DNA of 64,000 nt. It comes from Streptomyces wuyuanensis (GTDB lineage Bacteria; Actinomycetota; Actinomycetes; Streptomycetales; Streptomycetaceae). The position numbers and the translations under genes were made by a program. Position 1 is the stretch's first letter. Every line of letters starts with the position of its first letter. Below are positions 1-8,400 of the stretch, piece by piece. The notes beneath the pieces are model-generated. The model was given only the letters and a program-made list of their open reading frames with translations. It ran no database searches and was not told the DNA's origin. Where the stretch lies: assembly GCF_900103455.1 (NCBI RefSeq), contig NZ_FNHI01000014.1, positions 62,001 through 126,000 of the forward strand. The letters run 5' to 3'.

Positions 1-267
1 CTTCATCTCCTTGATGACCGTGTGCGCCTGGTTCTTGCGCGCCTCACGGGCCTTCATGGCCGACTCGTACTTGAACTTCCCGTAGTCCATGAGCTTGCAG
101 ACCGGCGGACGGGCGTTCGCCGCGACCTCGACGAGGTCGAGGTCGTACTCCTGCGCAAGCTCCAGGGCCTTGGCAAGCGGAACAATCCCGACCTGCTCGC
201 CGCTGGGACCGACAAGTCGCACCTCGGGAACGCGAATTCGGTCGTTGATGCGGGGCTCGGCGCTGAT
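1..267 (-). CDS. infC: Translation initiation factor IF-3 (N-terminal part, runs off the window)
   Basis: Encodes the IF-3 N-terminal domain and linker: the reading frame gives SAEPRINDRIRVPEV, then LAKALELAQEYDLDLVEVA and PPVCKLMDYGKFKYE, all IF-3 signatures. IF-3 binds the 30S subunit, prevents premature 50S joining and checks the start codon. The C-terminal domain lies left of the window, where rpmI and rplT normally follow. An in-frame TAG at 286-288 closes the frame upstream, and no ATG, GTG or TTG lies between it and the conserved SAEPRIND block. The only sensible start is therefore ATC at 265-267, preceded by AGGAGG. A rare start is typical of infC (AUU in Escherichia coli), where IF-3 represses its own translation. 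Identity is certain; the ATC start is a strong reading of the sequence. Confidence 0.95.
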   Translation of the reverse strand, partial: MSAEPRINDRIRVPEVRLVGPSGEQVGIVPLAKALELAQEYDLDLVEVAANARPPVCKLMDYGKFKYESAMKAREARKNQAHTVIKEMK

Positions 268-271
268 GGAT

Positions 272-277
272 CCTCCT
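272..277 (-). promoter_or_regulatory. Ribosome binding site that fixes the ATC start of infC
   Basis: On the minus strand AGGAGG lies four bases before ATC. Such a strong site, placed against a non-standard codon and just downstream of an in-frame stop, decides the start. Confidence 0.75.
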
Positions 278-359
278 CGGTAGCACTACGCGGCGGTCTG
301 GCGGACAGCCACGCAACGTCTGTTTCTGTGTGGACCAACCGCGCCGGTGCAACAAAAAT

Positions 360-383
360 GCCCCGACGGGACACAGGCGGGGC
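360..383 (-). terminator. Attenuator-type hairpin in the infC leader
   Basis: Read leftward, GCCCCG pairs with CGGGGC across a 12-base loop and is followed by ATTTTTG, the form of an intrinsic terminator. It sits about 90 bases upstream of the infC start, inside the leader, so it more likely regulates infC than ends another gene. A second hairpin (382-400) abuts and slightly overlaps it. Confidence 0.6.
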
Positions 384-400
384 TCCTCGAATACCGGAGC
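382..400 (-). promoter_or_regulatory. Upstream hairpin overlapping the infC attenuator
   Basis: GCTCC and GGAGC pair around a nine-base loop. The last two stem bases are shared with the attenuator stem at 360-383, so the two folds could compete. Function is inferred from position. Confidence 0.35.
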
Positions 401-626
401 ACCACCGCGTCGGCCGCGGGGCGCTGCTTCGGACGGCCCCATCGTCCGTACGGAACGATGGTCGCCGTCTGACCGGTGACCCGCCGCCCGTCAGGGCAGC
501 CAGGTGGGAGATCGGAGCCTCCACTTGTGGGTCGGGCACAGACGTGTCCGACCGGTCGTTACACAAGGTTAGCAGCTCCGGCCCGAAGGGGCGAACCGGA
601 GAGGGGCGGACCCTCGCGGCGGTGAT

Positions 627-654
627 GCCGCCGGCTCCTCGGAGGAGTGGCGGC
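627..654 (-). terminator. Hairpin after the DUF1844 gene
   Basis: GCCGCC pairs with GGCGGC, and an inner CTCC/GGAG stem closes the loop. It lies 70 bases past the stop of the leftward DUF1844 gene. The rest of the 268-724 gap should hold the infC promoter; no convincing -35/-10 pair was picked out. Confidence 0.4.
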
Positions 655-724
655 AACGAGCGCGGGAACGCCGCGGGTGGTGCGGTCGGTGCGGGGTCGG
701 AAGCGATGGTGGGGCGTCGGCGGG

Positions 725-1105
725 CTAGCCGTAGACGGGGCCGGTGTACTTCTCGCCCGGGCCCTGTCCCGGCTCGTCGGGGACGATCGATGCCTCGCGG
801 AAGGCGAGCTGGAGGGACTTCAGCCCGTCCCGCAGCGGCGCCGCGTGGAAGGAGCTGATCTCCGTGACACCCGCGTCGAGGAGGCCGGCCAGCGCGTGGA
901 CCAGCTTCCGGGCCTCGTCCAGGTCCTTGTGCTCGTCGCCGTCCTCGGTGAGGCCCAGCTTCACCGCGGCGGCGCTCATCAGGTTCACCGCGACCGTGAC
1001 GATCACCTCGACCGCGGGGACCTCCGCGATGTCGCGGGTCATGGCGGCGAAGTCGGGAGCCTGCTCGCCCGCAGGCTGCTCGGGGGTGGGGGTCGCGTCA
1101 CTCAT
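725..1105 (-). CDS. DUF1844 domain protein
   Basis: A 126-residue protein starting MSDATPTPEQP. A short acidic, proline-rich head precedes one compact helical domain (about residues 25-100) with VEVIVTVAVNLMSAAAVKLGL and a DAGVTEISSFHAAPLRDGLK segment, the pattern of DUF1844. These proteins occur next to infC in many actinobacteria and their role is unknown. The family has no known enzymatic motif, and the hydrophobic stretch is amphipathic rather than a clear membrane span. It is transcribed leftward towards infC and may share its mRNA, although a hairpin lies between them. Confidence 0.85.
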   Translation of the reverse strand: MSDATPTPEQPAGEQAPDFAAMTRDIAEVPAVEVIVTVAVNLMSAAAVKLGLTEDGDEHKDLDEARKLVHALAGLLDAGVTEISSFHAAPLRDGLKSLQLAFREASIVPDEPGQGPGEKYTGPVYG

Positions 1106-1128
1106 GGAGCACACGATATGCGGTGCCC

Positions 1129-1866
1129 TCAGGCCCGTACGTACAGGGGCTCTCCGGGCGGCACCGCGGACGCGGGCAGCAGGGCGAGGTCGAGTCCGCG
1201 CACCAGCCGGGCCCTGAGCGTCTCGTCGGCCGCGAGGGCACGGGCGACGCGTTGCGCCGCCTCGGCGGGAGACGCGCCGGCCTCGGAGTCGAGGACGAGG
1301 GCGAGGGTGCCGTCGGCGTTGCCGGGGCCGAGATGGGCGCGCAGCACCGCCGGCTCGGCGGCCACCACGGCCCCTACCGCCCGGGTGACGGCCGGGTCGG
1401 CCAGTGGGTCGGTGCTGGTGCGCCCCTCGGCCAGGGCCAGGAGCGCCCGGCCGGCCAGCTCGTACGGAACGGGACCGGCGAGGTCCAGCACCACGGTGTC
1501 GGCCTTCTCGTGGGCGGCCGCCTGGAGCGCCTGGTGCAGGGGTACGGCGACGGGCCGGGCCTGCGGGTCCCACAGGGCGAGCGAATCGGTCGACGTGAAC
1601 GCGGGCAGGGCGCGTCGGCTCCCCGCCGTCAGCGTGGGCACCGCCATGTCGCTGGTCTTCTCGCGGCGCAGTCCCGATTCGTCCTCCTCGACCTCGCCGA
1701 GCACGGCGACGACCGGGACGAGGAGCCGCGCGCCCTTGAGCGCCTCCAGCACGGGCCCTTCGGCGGTCCTGTCCCGGGCCCAGGCGGCGAGCGCCGCCTC
1801 CAGTGCCGGGTCGGCGGTGCCGTCGTCGTCGGAGAAGCCGGAGTCGGGGATGTTCTTGAGCGCCAC
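1129..1866 (-). CDS. SseB-family protein
   Basis: A 245-residue protein starting MALKNIPDSGFSDDDG. The N-terminal half reads LLVPVVAVLGE ... MAVPTLTAGSRRALPAFTSTDSL, which is the core of the SseB N-terminal domain. The C-terminal half has the repetitive helical segment seen in actinobacterial members. Function is unknown in Streptomyces; SseB homologues elsewhere have been linked to serine sensitivity, which may not apply here. It lies only 23 bases upstream of the DUF1844 gene on the same strand, suggesting one transcript. Confidence 0.8.
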   Translation of the reverse strand: MALKNIPDSGFSDDDGTADPALEAALAAWARDRTAEGPVLEALKGARLLVPVVAVLGEVEEDESGLRREKTSDMAVPTLTAGSRRALPAFTSTDSLALWDPQARPVAVPLHQALQAAAHEKADTVVLDLAGPVPYELAGRALLALAEGRTSTDPLADPAVTRAVGAVVAAEPAVLRAHLGPGNADGTLALVLDSEAGASPAEAAQRVARALAADETLRARLVRGLDLALLPASAVPPGEPLYVRA

Positions 1867-1995
1867 GCGACGAGCCTAGTTCGTCGGCGGTGGTGGCCGG
1901 GACGCCGGGGGACGCGTTGTCCTGGCGCGGCCAGACAGGGCGGCCGCACCGAGGAGCCGGGGCCCAGGTCCGGCGGCCGCCGCGGGAGCCGGCGC

Positions 1996-3183
1996 TCAGG
2001 TCCGGCGGCCGCCGCGCCAGAGCACGACCGCCGCGGCCAGCAGCAGCGCGCCGAGGCCGCCGGTGACCGGGGCGAGCCAGCCGGCGCCCGTGTCGGAGGA
2101 GGGGCCGTCCGGGCCCGCGCCGAAGTACTGCTTGCGGTGGCCCTGGACGGATGCGGTCTTCGGGTCGGTGTCACCCGGTATCGGCCTGCCGCCCTTCTCG
2201 ATCGCCGCCGCCGGGTCGACGATGCCGTACCCCTTGGAGTCGTCGCGTCCGGTCTTCGGACCGCCGCGGGCGGTGTCGGCGAGGAGCCGCTTGATCTGGG
2301 CGGGCGTGAGCCGGGGGTGCGCGGCCCGGACGAGCGCGACGGCGCCGGAGACGAAGGCGGACGCCGCGCTGGTGCCCCAGCCCTCGTAGTACTTGCGGTC
2401 GGGGTCGGCGATGACGACGTCGACGCCCGGGGCGCTGACGGTGGAGTACCAGCGCCGGGTGGAGAAGGCGGCATGGGTGCCGTAGCGGTCGACGGCCGCG
2501 ACGGCGATGACGCCCGGGTACGCGGCCGGGTACGAGATGTGGTCGCCCTTCTCGCCTCCGTTGCCCGCCGAGGCGACGACGACGGCGCCCTTGGCGAGGG
2601 CGTACCGGACGGCGGCGTCCTCGCCCGCGTCCGGGTGGGCGGACTCGCTGTCGTCACCGAGGGAGAGGTTGATGACGTCGGCGCCGTTGTCGGCGGCCCA
2701 GCGGATGCCCTGGGCGAGGGCGGTGCCACGGGTGTTCCTGGCCTTGGCACGGGCGGGGTCGGCTCCTTCGAGGATCACCCGCACGGGGAGGATCCTGGCC
2801 TCGGGGGCGATCCCGAGCACTCCGTCCTCCCGGCCGGGGCCGTGGCCGTGCCCCGCGATGATCCCGGCCATGGCCGTGCCGTGCCGGGCCCAGGCCCGGT
2901 CGCCCCGCTTCGCCCCGAACCCGATGAGGTCCTTCGTGGGCAGGACGCTGCCCTCCAGATCCGGGTGGCCGTCGTCGACCCCGGTGTCCAGCACCGCGAC
3001 GGTGATGCCCGCGCCCTTGGTCGTACGCCACGCCTCCTCGGTGTGCAGGGCGTCCAGCGCCCACTGCCGGACCCGGATCCCGTCTGCCTGTGCGGGCGTG
3101 GCGGAGACGAGCGAGAAGGCGACCGCCGTGGCCACGGCTCCCAGGAGCCGCCGGGGCGTGGTGCGGGTGCGTACTGCCGTCAT
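1996..3183 (-). CDS. mycP: Mycosin-type subtilisin-like serine protease
   Basis: A 395-residue secreted, membrane-anchored S8 peptidase. A signal sequence (about residues 12-33, ending ATPAQA) precedes the catalytic domain. The triad is visible: Asp66 in AVLDTGVDDGHPD, His101 in ARHGTAMAGIIAGH, and Ser in GWGTSAASAFVSG near residue 280. A C-terminal hydrophobic span (LGALLLAAAVVLW) followed by RGGRR fits an anchor, as in mycosins of type VII secretion. ATG overlaps the stop of the upstream gene (ATGA), so the two are coupled. No EccB, EccC, EccD or WXG100 gene is in the window, so it may serve a distant type VII system or act alone. Confidence 0.85.
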   Translation of the reverse strand: MTAVRTRTTPRRLLGAVATAVAFSLVSATPAQADGIRVRQWALDALHTEEAWRTTKGAGITVAVLDTGVDDGHPDLEGSVLPTKDLIGFGAKRGDRAWARHGTAMAGIIAGHGHGPGREDGVLGIAPEARILPVRVILEGADPARAKARNTRGTALAQGIRWAADNGADVINLSLGDDSESAHPDAGEDAAVRYALAKGAVVVASAGNGGEKGDHISYPAAYPGVIAVAAVDRYGTHAAFSTRRWYSTVSAPGVDVVIADPDRKYYEGWGTSAASAFVSGAVALVRAAHPRLTPAQIKRLLADTARGGPKTGRDDSKGYGIVDPAAAIEKGGRPIPGDTDPKTASVQGHRKQYFGAGPDGPSSDTGAGWLAPVTGGLGALLLAAAVVLWRGGRRT

Positions 3184-5126
3184 TCGGGACCCTCCGGGGA
3201 GGTGGCGGACTTGCGCAGGGCGCGCTCGACGCGGTCCGCGATCCCCTTGGCCTCGTGGCCGAGGCCGGCCTGGGCGGGGGCGGACGTGTCGCCGGGGACC
3301 ATGGCCTCGGCGGCGGGCATGGGTTCGGCGACCGGGCGGCCGTCGGCGAACCCGGAGACGGCGAAGACGACGACGGGCGCGTCGGTGAGCACGCTGATGG
3401 TCCAGCTGGCCCGCTGGCGGTCGCCGAAGCCCGCGGCGACGGTGCCGGGGACGGCGTAGGTGCGGGGCATCAGGTCGGCGCGCTCGTCCAGGCCCTCCTC
3501 GGAGAACCGCTTGCGCAGGGCCGCCATGGCGTCCCGGTCCGCCTCGGTGACGACCATGCCGACGGTCGTGACGCTGGAGGTGGTGGCGTCGGTGTAGGTG
3601 GCGCGGAGGAGCCGCATGCAGCCGACCGGCCGGAGCGCCTTCAGCAGCAGCGGGTCGAACGCGCCGGTGCAGGGCCCGTCGGGAGCGACCGCGACTCGGG
3701 TCCACACCCGGTCGGCACCACCGGGCCCCGCGCCGTCGCCCTTGATCGTGCGTGGGAAGAGCGTGTCGACGGGGACGCTGTGCCAGAGCGTGCGCGCGTC
3801 GGTGTACAGGGGCCGGGAGGCGGGTGACGCGGCCGAGTCGTCCACGAGCCAGCTTCCGGTGACCGCGCCGCCGATCAGTCCGAGACCGAGGACGACGCAG
3901 ACGACGGCACCCGCGGTCCTGGCCGGATGCCTGTCGCGGATGGGCCGCAGCCGGGTGGTGATCTCGGTGGGCGTCTCCGGCAGGGCCCCCGCGTACGGCT
4001 GCGGCGGCGGACCGTGCGACGTCCAGGGCCACGGGCTGCCCGGGGGGCCTTCCGTCCCGCTGATGCCCGGTACGCGTCCGCCGTTCGGTGAGGCGGGTGC
4101 GGCGGACGGGGCGGGTGCGGAGGGCTGAGGGGGTGCCACCGGGGCGGGGGGCGCCGAGGCTGCTGTGGCTGCCGCGGGCTGCCCGGGCGCCGTGGCCGTT
4201 CCGGGTGCGGTGGCGGAACCGGGCGTCGAGTGCGCTGCGGGTGCCGCGGGCGTCCCGGGGGTCGTGGGCGCACTGCCGATGCGCGGCGGGGTGAGGGGGC
4301 GCGGGGGTATCCCGTCCGCGCCGCGGGGTGCGGGAGCGGTGTGACGGCTGCGGCTGTCGGGGGATGACGACTCCGACCGACGCGGAGTGTGCGGCGCGTG
4401 TGCGCCAGGGCCGGACGACTGTCCGGGGAGGGCCGCGCGACGGGCCGGTTCCGCTCCGCGGCTCATGGGATCGCTCGGGCCGCCACCCTCAGGCCGTGAC
4501 GCCGACTGCGGGGCGTACGGCGCGTGCGCGGCCGGTGCGGGAGTCTCGGCGGGCCGACGCGCCTGCCCGCCCTGGGCGGACCGCGGACTGGGAGCAGCAC
4601 CCGAACCGGAATGCGGGCCCGGAGCAGCACCCGAACCCGAGCCGGAGCGCGGGCCCGGGCCGACCGGTTCCACTCCGCGAGGCGCGGGAGCGCCAGGGCC
4701 GCCGGCGGCAGCCGGAGGTGCGGACCGCCGGGCGGGCCGGTCCGCGGAACCGCCCGGTTCCGCTCCGCGAGGCGCGGGAGCGCCCGGACTGCCGGCGGCG
4801 GGCCGGGACGCCGGCGACCGCGGCGGGCCGGCGGGCTCCTGAGCGGGAGCCGGGCCGGCCGGGCCGTCCTCGGCACGCGCCGGGGACATCGCCGCGATGG
4901 ACCCCGTGGTGGACGCCGTGCGGGAGCCGGGCGCGAGGGCCGACGGGGCGTCAGGGGACGCGGTGCGCGGGCGGGGGGCCGGGGGGACGGAACCCGTACG
5001 CGGGTCCGGGGTGGAGTCCGTGATCGGGCGGAGGCGGGTCGTCGTCTCGGCCTGCGTGGGCGCCGGAGCCTGCGGGGCCTGGGGCGGGCGCGACGGGACA
5101 CGCGGGCGCTGCGCCTCGGTGCTCAT
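3180..5126 (-). CDS. Proline/alanine-rich single-pass membrane protein coupled to the mycosin
   Basis: A 648-residue protein with no family that I recognise. Residues 1-380 are a low-complexity Pro/Ala/Gly/Ser region predicted to be cytoplasmic and disordered. A single membrane span (TAGAVVCVVLGLGLIGGAV, near 395) follows, then a folded exterior domain of about 230 residues. A short motif, TTRLRPI, occurs twice: near residue 29, and just before the membrane. The exterior part ends in the four bases shared with the mycosin gene, so it may be a partner or substrate of that protease. ATG at 5124-5126 opens MSTEAQRPRVP. The low-complexity part makes long antisense frames that are not genes. Confidence 0.75.
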   Translation of the reverse strand: MSTEAQRPRVPSRPPQAPQAPAPTQAETTTRLRPITDSTPDPRTGSVPPAPRPRTASPDAPSALAPGSRTASTTGSIAAMSPARAEDGPAGPAPAQEPAGPPRSPASRPAAGSPGAPAPRGAEPGGSADRPARRSAPPAAAGGPGAPAPRGVEPVGPGPRSGSGSGAAPGPHSGSGAAPSPRSAQGGQARRPAETPAPAAHAPYAPQSASRPEGGGPSDPMSRGAEPARRAALPGQSSGPGAHAPHTPRRSESSSPDSRSRHTAPAPRGADGIPPRPLTPPRIGSAPTTPGTPAAPAAHSTPGSATAPGTATAPGQPAAATAASAPPAPVAPPQPSAPAPSAAPASPNGGRVPGISGTEGPPGSPWPWTSHGPPPQPYAGALPETPTEITTRLRPIRDRHPARTAGAVVCVVLGLGLIGGAVTGSWLVDDSAASPASRPLYTDARTLWHSVPVDTLFPRTIKGDGAGPGGADRVWTRVAVAPDGPCTGAFDPLLLKALRPVGCMRLLRATYTDATTSSVTTVGMVVTEADRDAMAALRKRFSEEGLDERADLMPRTYAVPGTVAAGFGDRQRASWTISVLTDAPVVVFAVSGFADGRPVAEPMPAAEAMVPGDTSAPAQAGLGHEAKGIADRVERALRKSATSPEGPE

Positions 5127-5310
5127 CCGCCCCCCGTTTCCTGGTGCTCGTAACGCCGCCGGATCGCCTTTCGGGGCAGGCCCGTTCGTCGCCGCGCCCC
5201 TCACTCTAAGGGCTGGAGCGCGCAGGAAGTGAATGGGTGCGGCGGCCCCGGGGGGATCTGCGCAGAACGTCCCCCTACCCTCGGGTAGACCTGTCTGGCA
5301 AGCTCTGCGC

Positions 5311-6513
5311 ATGACTCCCCGTGCCGCGCTCAGGACCCGGTACGACCGGGCCACAGCCCACCTCGACGCGCCTCTCGCCATCGTGGACCTGGAGGCGTTC
5401 GACGCCAACGCGGCGGATCTGGTCGGGCGCGCTGGCGGGAAGCCGATCCGGGTGGCCAGCAAGTCCGTACGCTGCCGGGCCCTGCTGGAGCGGGTGCTGG
5501 CGAGGGACGGCTTCTCGGGGATCATGTCCTACACGCTGGAGGAGTCGATCTGGCTCGCCCGGGCGGGTTTCGGCGATGTGCTCTTGGCGTACCCGTCCGC
5601 TGACCGCGCCGGTTTCGCGGAACTGGCCGGGGACGCCAAGCTCGCGGCCGCCGTGACGGTCATGGCCGACGACCCCGCGCAGCTGGACCTGATCGACCGC
5701 GCCCGCAGCGGCGGCGCGGAGGAGATCCGGGTCTGCCTGGAACTGGACACCTCCCTCCATCTGCTGGGCGGCCGGATCCGTTTCGGCGCGCGCCGCTCGC
5801 CGCTGCGCACACCCGCGGACCTGGCCGGGCTGGCCCGCGCGATCGTCGCCCGGCCCGGCTTCCGGCTGGTGGGGCTGATGGCGTACGAGGGGCATGTCGC
5901 GGGCGTCGGTGACGCGGTCGCGGGCAGTCCGCTGCGCTCACGGGCGGTCCGCCTGATGCAGTCCGCGGCCCGGCGCGAGCTCGCACAGCGGCGAGCGGCC
6001 GTGGTGCACGCGGTGCGGGCGGCGGCGCCGGAACTGGAGTTCGTGAACGGTGGCGGCACCGGCAGCGTGCAGCACACGGCGTCGGAGGACGCGGTCACGG
6101 AGATCGCCGCGGGCTCCGGCCTCTACGTGCCGACGCTCTTCGACAACTACACGTCGTTCAGCGGGCGGCCCGCGGCGCTGTTCGCCCAGCCCGTCGTGCG
6201 CCGGCCGGGGGTCGGGGTGGTGACGGTGCTCGGCGGCGGCTACCCGGCCTCGGGCGCCGCGGGGCGGGACCGGCTGCCGGTGCCGTTCCTGCCGGAAGGG
6301 CTCCGCTACCACCCGCTGGAGGGGCCGGGCGAGGTGCAGACGCCTCTGCTGGGGCCGCCTGCGGACGATCTGCTCATCGGCGACAAGGTGTGGTTCCGGC
6401 ACGCGAAGGCCGGGGAGTTGTGCGAACGGTTCGACTCGCTGCACCTGGTCGAGGACGGGCGGGTCACCGCCACCGTGCCGACGTACCGGGGCGAGGGCCG
6501 TACGTTCCTCTGA
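5311..6513 (+). CDS. PLP-dependent amino-acid deaminase/aldolase (D-threonine aldolase-like, alanine racemase fold)
   Basis: A 400-residue cytoplasmic enzyme. The N-terminal barrel begins with APLAIVDLEAFDANAADLV and has the pyridoxal-binding stretch PIRVASKSVRC, with the lysine in ASKS. The C-terminal half carries GLMAYEGHVAGVGD, EFVNGGGTGS and the metal-site-like segment GDKVWFRHAKAGELCERF typical of DSD1/D-threonine-aldolase proteins. The substrate cannot be read from sequence; D-threonine or a D-serine-like amino acid is plausible. ATG 5311 is preceded by AGCTCTGCGC with no strong ribosome site, so a slightly different start is possible. Its neighbour converges on it, so it is monocistronic. 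Confidence 0.8.
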   Translation: MTPRAALRTRYDRATAHLDAPLAIVDLEAFDANAADLVGRAGGKPIRVASKSVRCRALLERVLARDGFSGIMSYTLEESIWLARAGFGDVLLAYPSADRAGFAELAGDAKLAAAVTVMADDPAQLDLIDRARSGGAEEIRVCLELDTSLHLLGGRIRFGARRSPLRTPADLAGLARAIVARPGFRLVGLMAYEGHVAGVGDAVAGSPLRSRAVRLMQSAARRELAQRRAAVVHAVRAAAPELEFVNGGGTGSVQHTASEDAVTEIAAGSGLYVPTLFDNYTSFSGRPAALFAQPVVRRPGVGVVTVLGGGYPASGAAGRDRLPVPFLPEGLRYHPLEGPGEVQTPLLGPPADDLLIGDKVWFRHAKAGELCERFDSLHLVEDGRVTATVPTYRGEGRTFL

Positions 6514-6585
6514 GCTGCCGGGGGCGAACTGCGCCCGGATGCCCGGGACCCGGCGCGTACTGCTTCCGGACGGCGGGGACCCGGG

Positions 6586-6618
6586 GCGGGCCCGGGGCCC
6601 ATGGGTCGCGGGGCCCGC
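6586..6618. terminator. Hairpin between convergent genes
   Basis: GCGGGCCC pairs with GGGCCCGC. It lies between the deaminase stop at 6513 and the DUF2510 gene stop at 6645 and could serve both strands. Confidence 0.45.
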
Positions 6619-6644
6619 GGTTCAGGGCCCGACCGTGGAGCCGA

Positions 6645-7568
6645 CTATCCGCTGACGTCCGTCAGCGGGCGGATGCCCTTGATGATCCGGTCCATGTCGC
6701 CGAGCGGCGGGGCGTCCGGGCCCGCGTCGAAGGCGAAGCGCACGATGATCAGGGATTCGGAGCCGGTGGCGGACGGAAAGACGAGGGACTGGACGTAACC
6801 GCCCGGGCCGGCGCCCGTCGTCACCCGCCAGCGCACCACGTGGCCGGTGCGGCCGGCGACCGTGACGGGCGCGGACTTCACCAGCCGGTGGCTCTTGATG
6901 CCACCGTGGATGCGGTTGCCGACGCGGTCGTTGTCGTACGCCCAGTCCGCGGCGATGCCGACGTCCTGGCCGGCCAGCTTCTCCGGCGACTTCACGTTGG
7001 TGCCCGTGGCCGTGCGCGAGGACACGGTGCCGTGGCGGCAGAACTCGCCCGAGTCACCGGGGCACTTGTAGGAGTCCGCCGTCACCATGGTCGGCACCGG
7101 GTCGATGCTGGAGTCCGACTTCTCCCAGCCGTCGAGCAGCGGCAGCGAGATGCCGTTGAGCTGGTCGACGAGTGCCTCGGGGTCGCCGGCGGCCGACGGG
7201 CCGGGCTCCGGGGCGTTCGCCGTCGCGGTGGGCCGGGCCGTGGGGGCGGCCTCCGCCGACTGCGGGACGGTCGGTTCGTCGTCCTCGCCGAGGACGACGA
7301 CGCCGGTGACGATCGCGGCCACGAGGACCGCGCCGGCGGTGACGAGCGCGACGAGCGCGCCCTTGCCGATGCCGCCGCCCTGCCCGGACGTGCCGGCGAG
7401 CGGCATCGGCGCGGTGGCCGGCGGTTGCGGGCCACCGGCGGGGCGGGTGTGCCCGGTCCAGGCACGGCCGTCCCACCAGCGTTCGTGGGTCGGCCTGCCC
7501 GGGTCCGGATACCAGCCTGGGGGTCCCCCCAGGCCGCCAGGCGTGGGGGGAGGGGTCGTCATGCTCAT
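6645..7568 (-). CDS. DUF2510 single-pass membrane protein
   Basis: A 307-residue protein. The first 45 residues contain the DUF2510 signature GWYPDPGRPTHERWWDGRAW. A glycine/proline linker leads to one transmembrane span (GALVALVTAGAVLVAAIVTG, about 90-115), then a Thr/Ala/Pro stalk and an exterior domain with two cysteines (KCPGDSGEFC). This is the usual form of streptomycete DUF2510 envelope proteins of unknown role. Two starts are possible, ATG at 7568 or at 7562. The short-chain dehydrogenase gene ends 31 bases upstream on the same strand, so read-through from the ethanolamine operon is possible. Confidence 0.75.
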   Translation of the reverse strand: MSMTTPPPTPGGLGGPPGWYPDPGRPTHERWWDGRAWTGHTRPAGGPQPPATAPMPLAGTSGQGGGIGKGALVALVTAGAVLVAAIVTGVVVLGEDDEPTVPQSAEAAPTARPTATANAPEPGPSAAGDPEALVDQLNGISLPLLDGWEKSDSSIDPVPTMVTADSYKCPGDSGEFCRHGTVSSRTATGTNVKSPEKLAGQDVGIAADWAYDNDRVGNRIHGGIKSHRLVKSAPVTVAGRTGHVVRWRVTTGAGPGGYVQSLVFPSATGSESLIIVRFAFDAGPDAPPLGDMDRIIKGIRPLTDVSG

Positions 7569-7599
7569 CCGGCCACTCTATGAGGGGCCGGGCAAGGGC

Positions 7600-8394
7600 T
7601 CATACAGGGGTGACGTAGGCACCCGAAATGCCGCCGTCGACGAGGAAGTCGGTGGCGTTGACGAAGGAGGAGTCGTCGCTGGCGAGGAACGCCACGGCCG
7701 CGGCGATCTCCTCTGCGTCCGCGAACCGGCCGACGGGGATGTGCACCAGCCGGCGCGCGGCCCGCTCGGGGTCCTTGGCGAACAGCTCCTGCAGAAGCGG
7801 GGTGTTGACCGGTCCCGGGCACAGCGCGTTGACCCTGATGCCCTCGCGGGCGAACTGCACGCCCAGCTCGCGGGACATGGCGAGGACCCCGCCCTTGCTC
7901 GCGGTGTACGAGATCTGGGAGGTCGCCGCGCCCATGCGGGCCACGAACGAGGCGGTGTTGACGATGGAGCCCCGGCCCTGGCGCCGCATGTAGGGGATGG
8001 CCGCCTTGCAGCACAGGTACACGGAGGTGAGGTTGACCTCCTGGACCCGCTTCCAGGCGTCCAGGCCCGTCTCCAGGATGGAGTCGTCGTCGGGCGGCGA
8101 GATGCCGGCGTTGTTGAAGGCGATGTCGACGCTGCCGTAGGTGTCGAAGGCGGTGCGGAACAGCGCCTCGACCTGCTCGGCGTCCGTCACGTCCACCTTC
8201 ACGAAGGTCCCGCCGACCTCCTCGGCCGCGCTCTTGCCCGCGGTCTCGTCGATGTCCCCGCAGACGACGTTGGCTCCCTCGGAGGCGAGGCGGCGAGCGG
8301 TGGCCAGGCCGATGCCGCTGCCGGCGCCGGTGATGACGGCGGTGCGGCCGACGAGCCGGCGGCAGACGGGGGTGTCGCTGTTGGCAGTGGTCAT
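7600..8394 (-). CDS. Short-chain dehydrogenase/reductase of the ethanolamine-type cluster
   Basis: A 264-residue classical SDR: TGAGSGIGLA for NAD(P) binding, NNAG (FNNAGISPPDDD), the catalytic SYTASKGG with Tyr and Lys, and a substrate loop ending in LVDGGISGAYV. It is the last of three leftward genes, starting six bases after the aldehyde dehydrogenase stop. In that context it may oxidise the alcohol group of a gamma-glutamylated amino alcohol to the aldehyde, which the dehydrogenase upstream would take further; this is inference from gene order. A generic acetoin- or oxoacyl-reductase cannot be excluded from sequence. Confidence 0.85.
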   Translation of the reverse strand: MTTANSDTPVCRRLVGRTAVITGAGSGIGLATARRLASEGANVVCGDIDETAGKSAAEEVGGTFVKVDVTDAEQVEALFRTAFDTYGSVDIAFNNAGISPPDDDSILETGLDAWKRVQEVNLTSVYLCCKAAIPYMRRQGRGSIVNTASFVARMGAATSQISYTASKGGVLAMSRELGVQFAREGIRVNALCPGPVNTPLLQELFAKDPERAARRLVHIPVGRFADAEEIAAAVAFLASDDSSFVNATDFLVDGGISGAYVTPV

Positions 8395-8400
8395 GGGATC

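Noticed and set aside
3180..5126. Several long Arg/Pro-rich open frames antisense to the proline-rich protein
   Set aside because: Low-complexity G/C sequence opens all frames; codon-position bias supports only the leftward frame.
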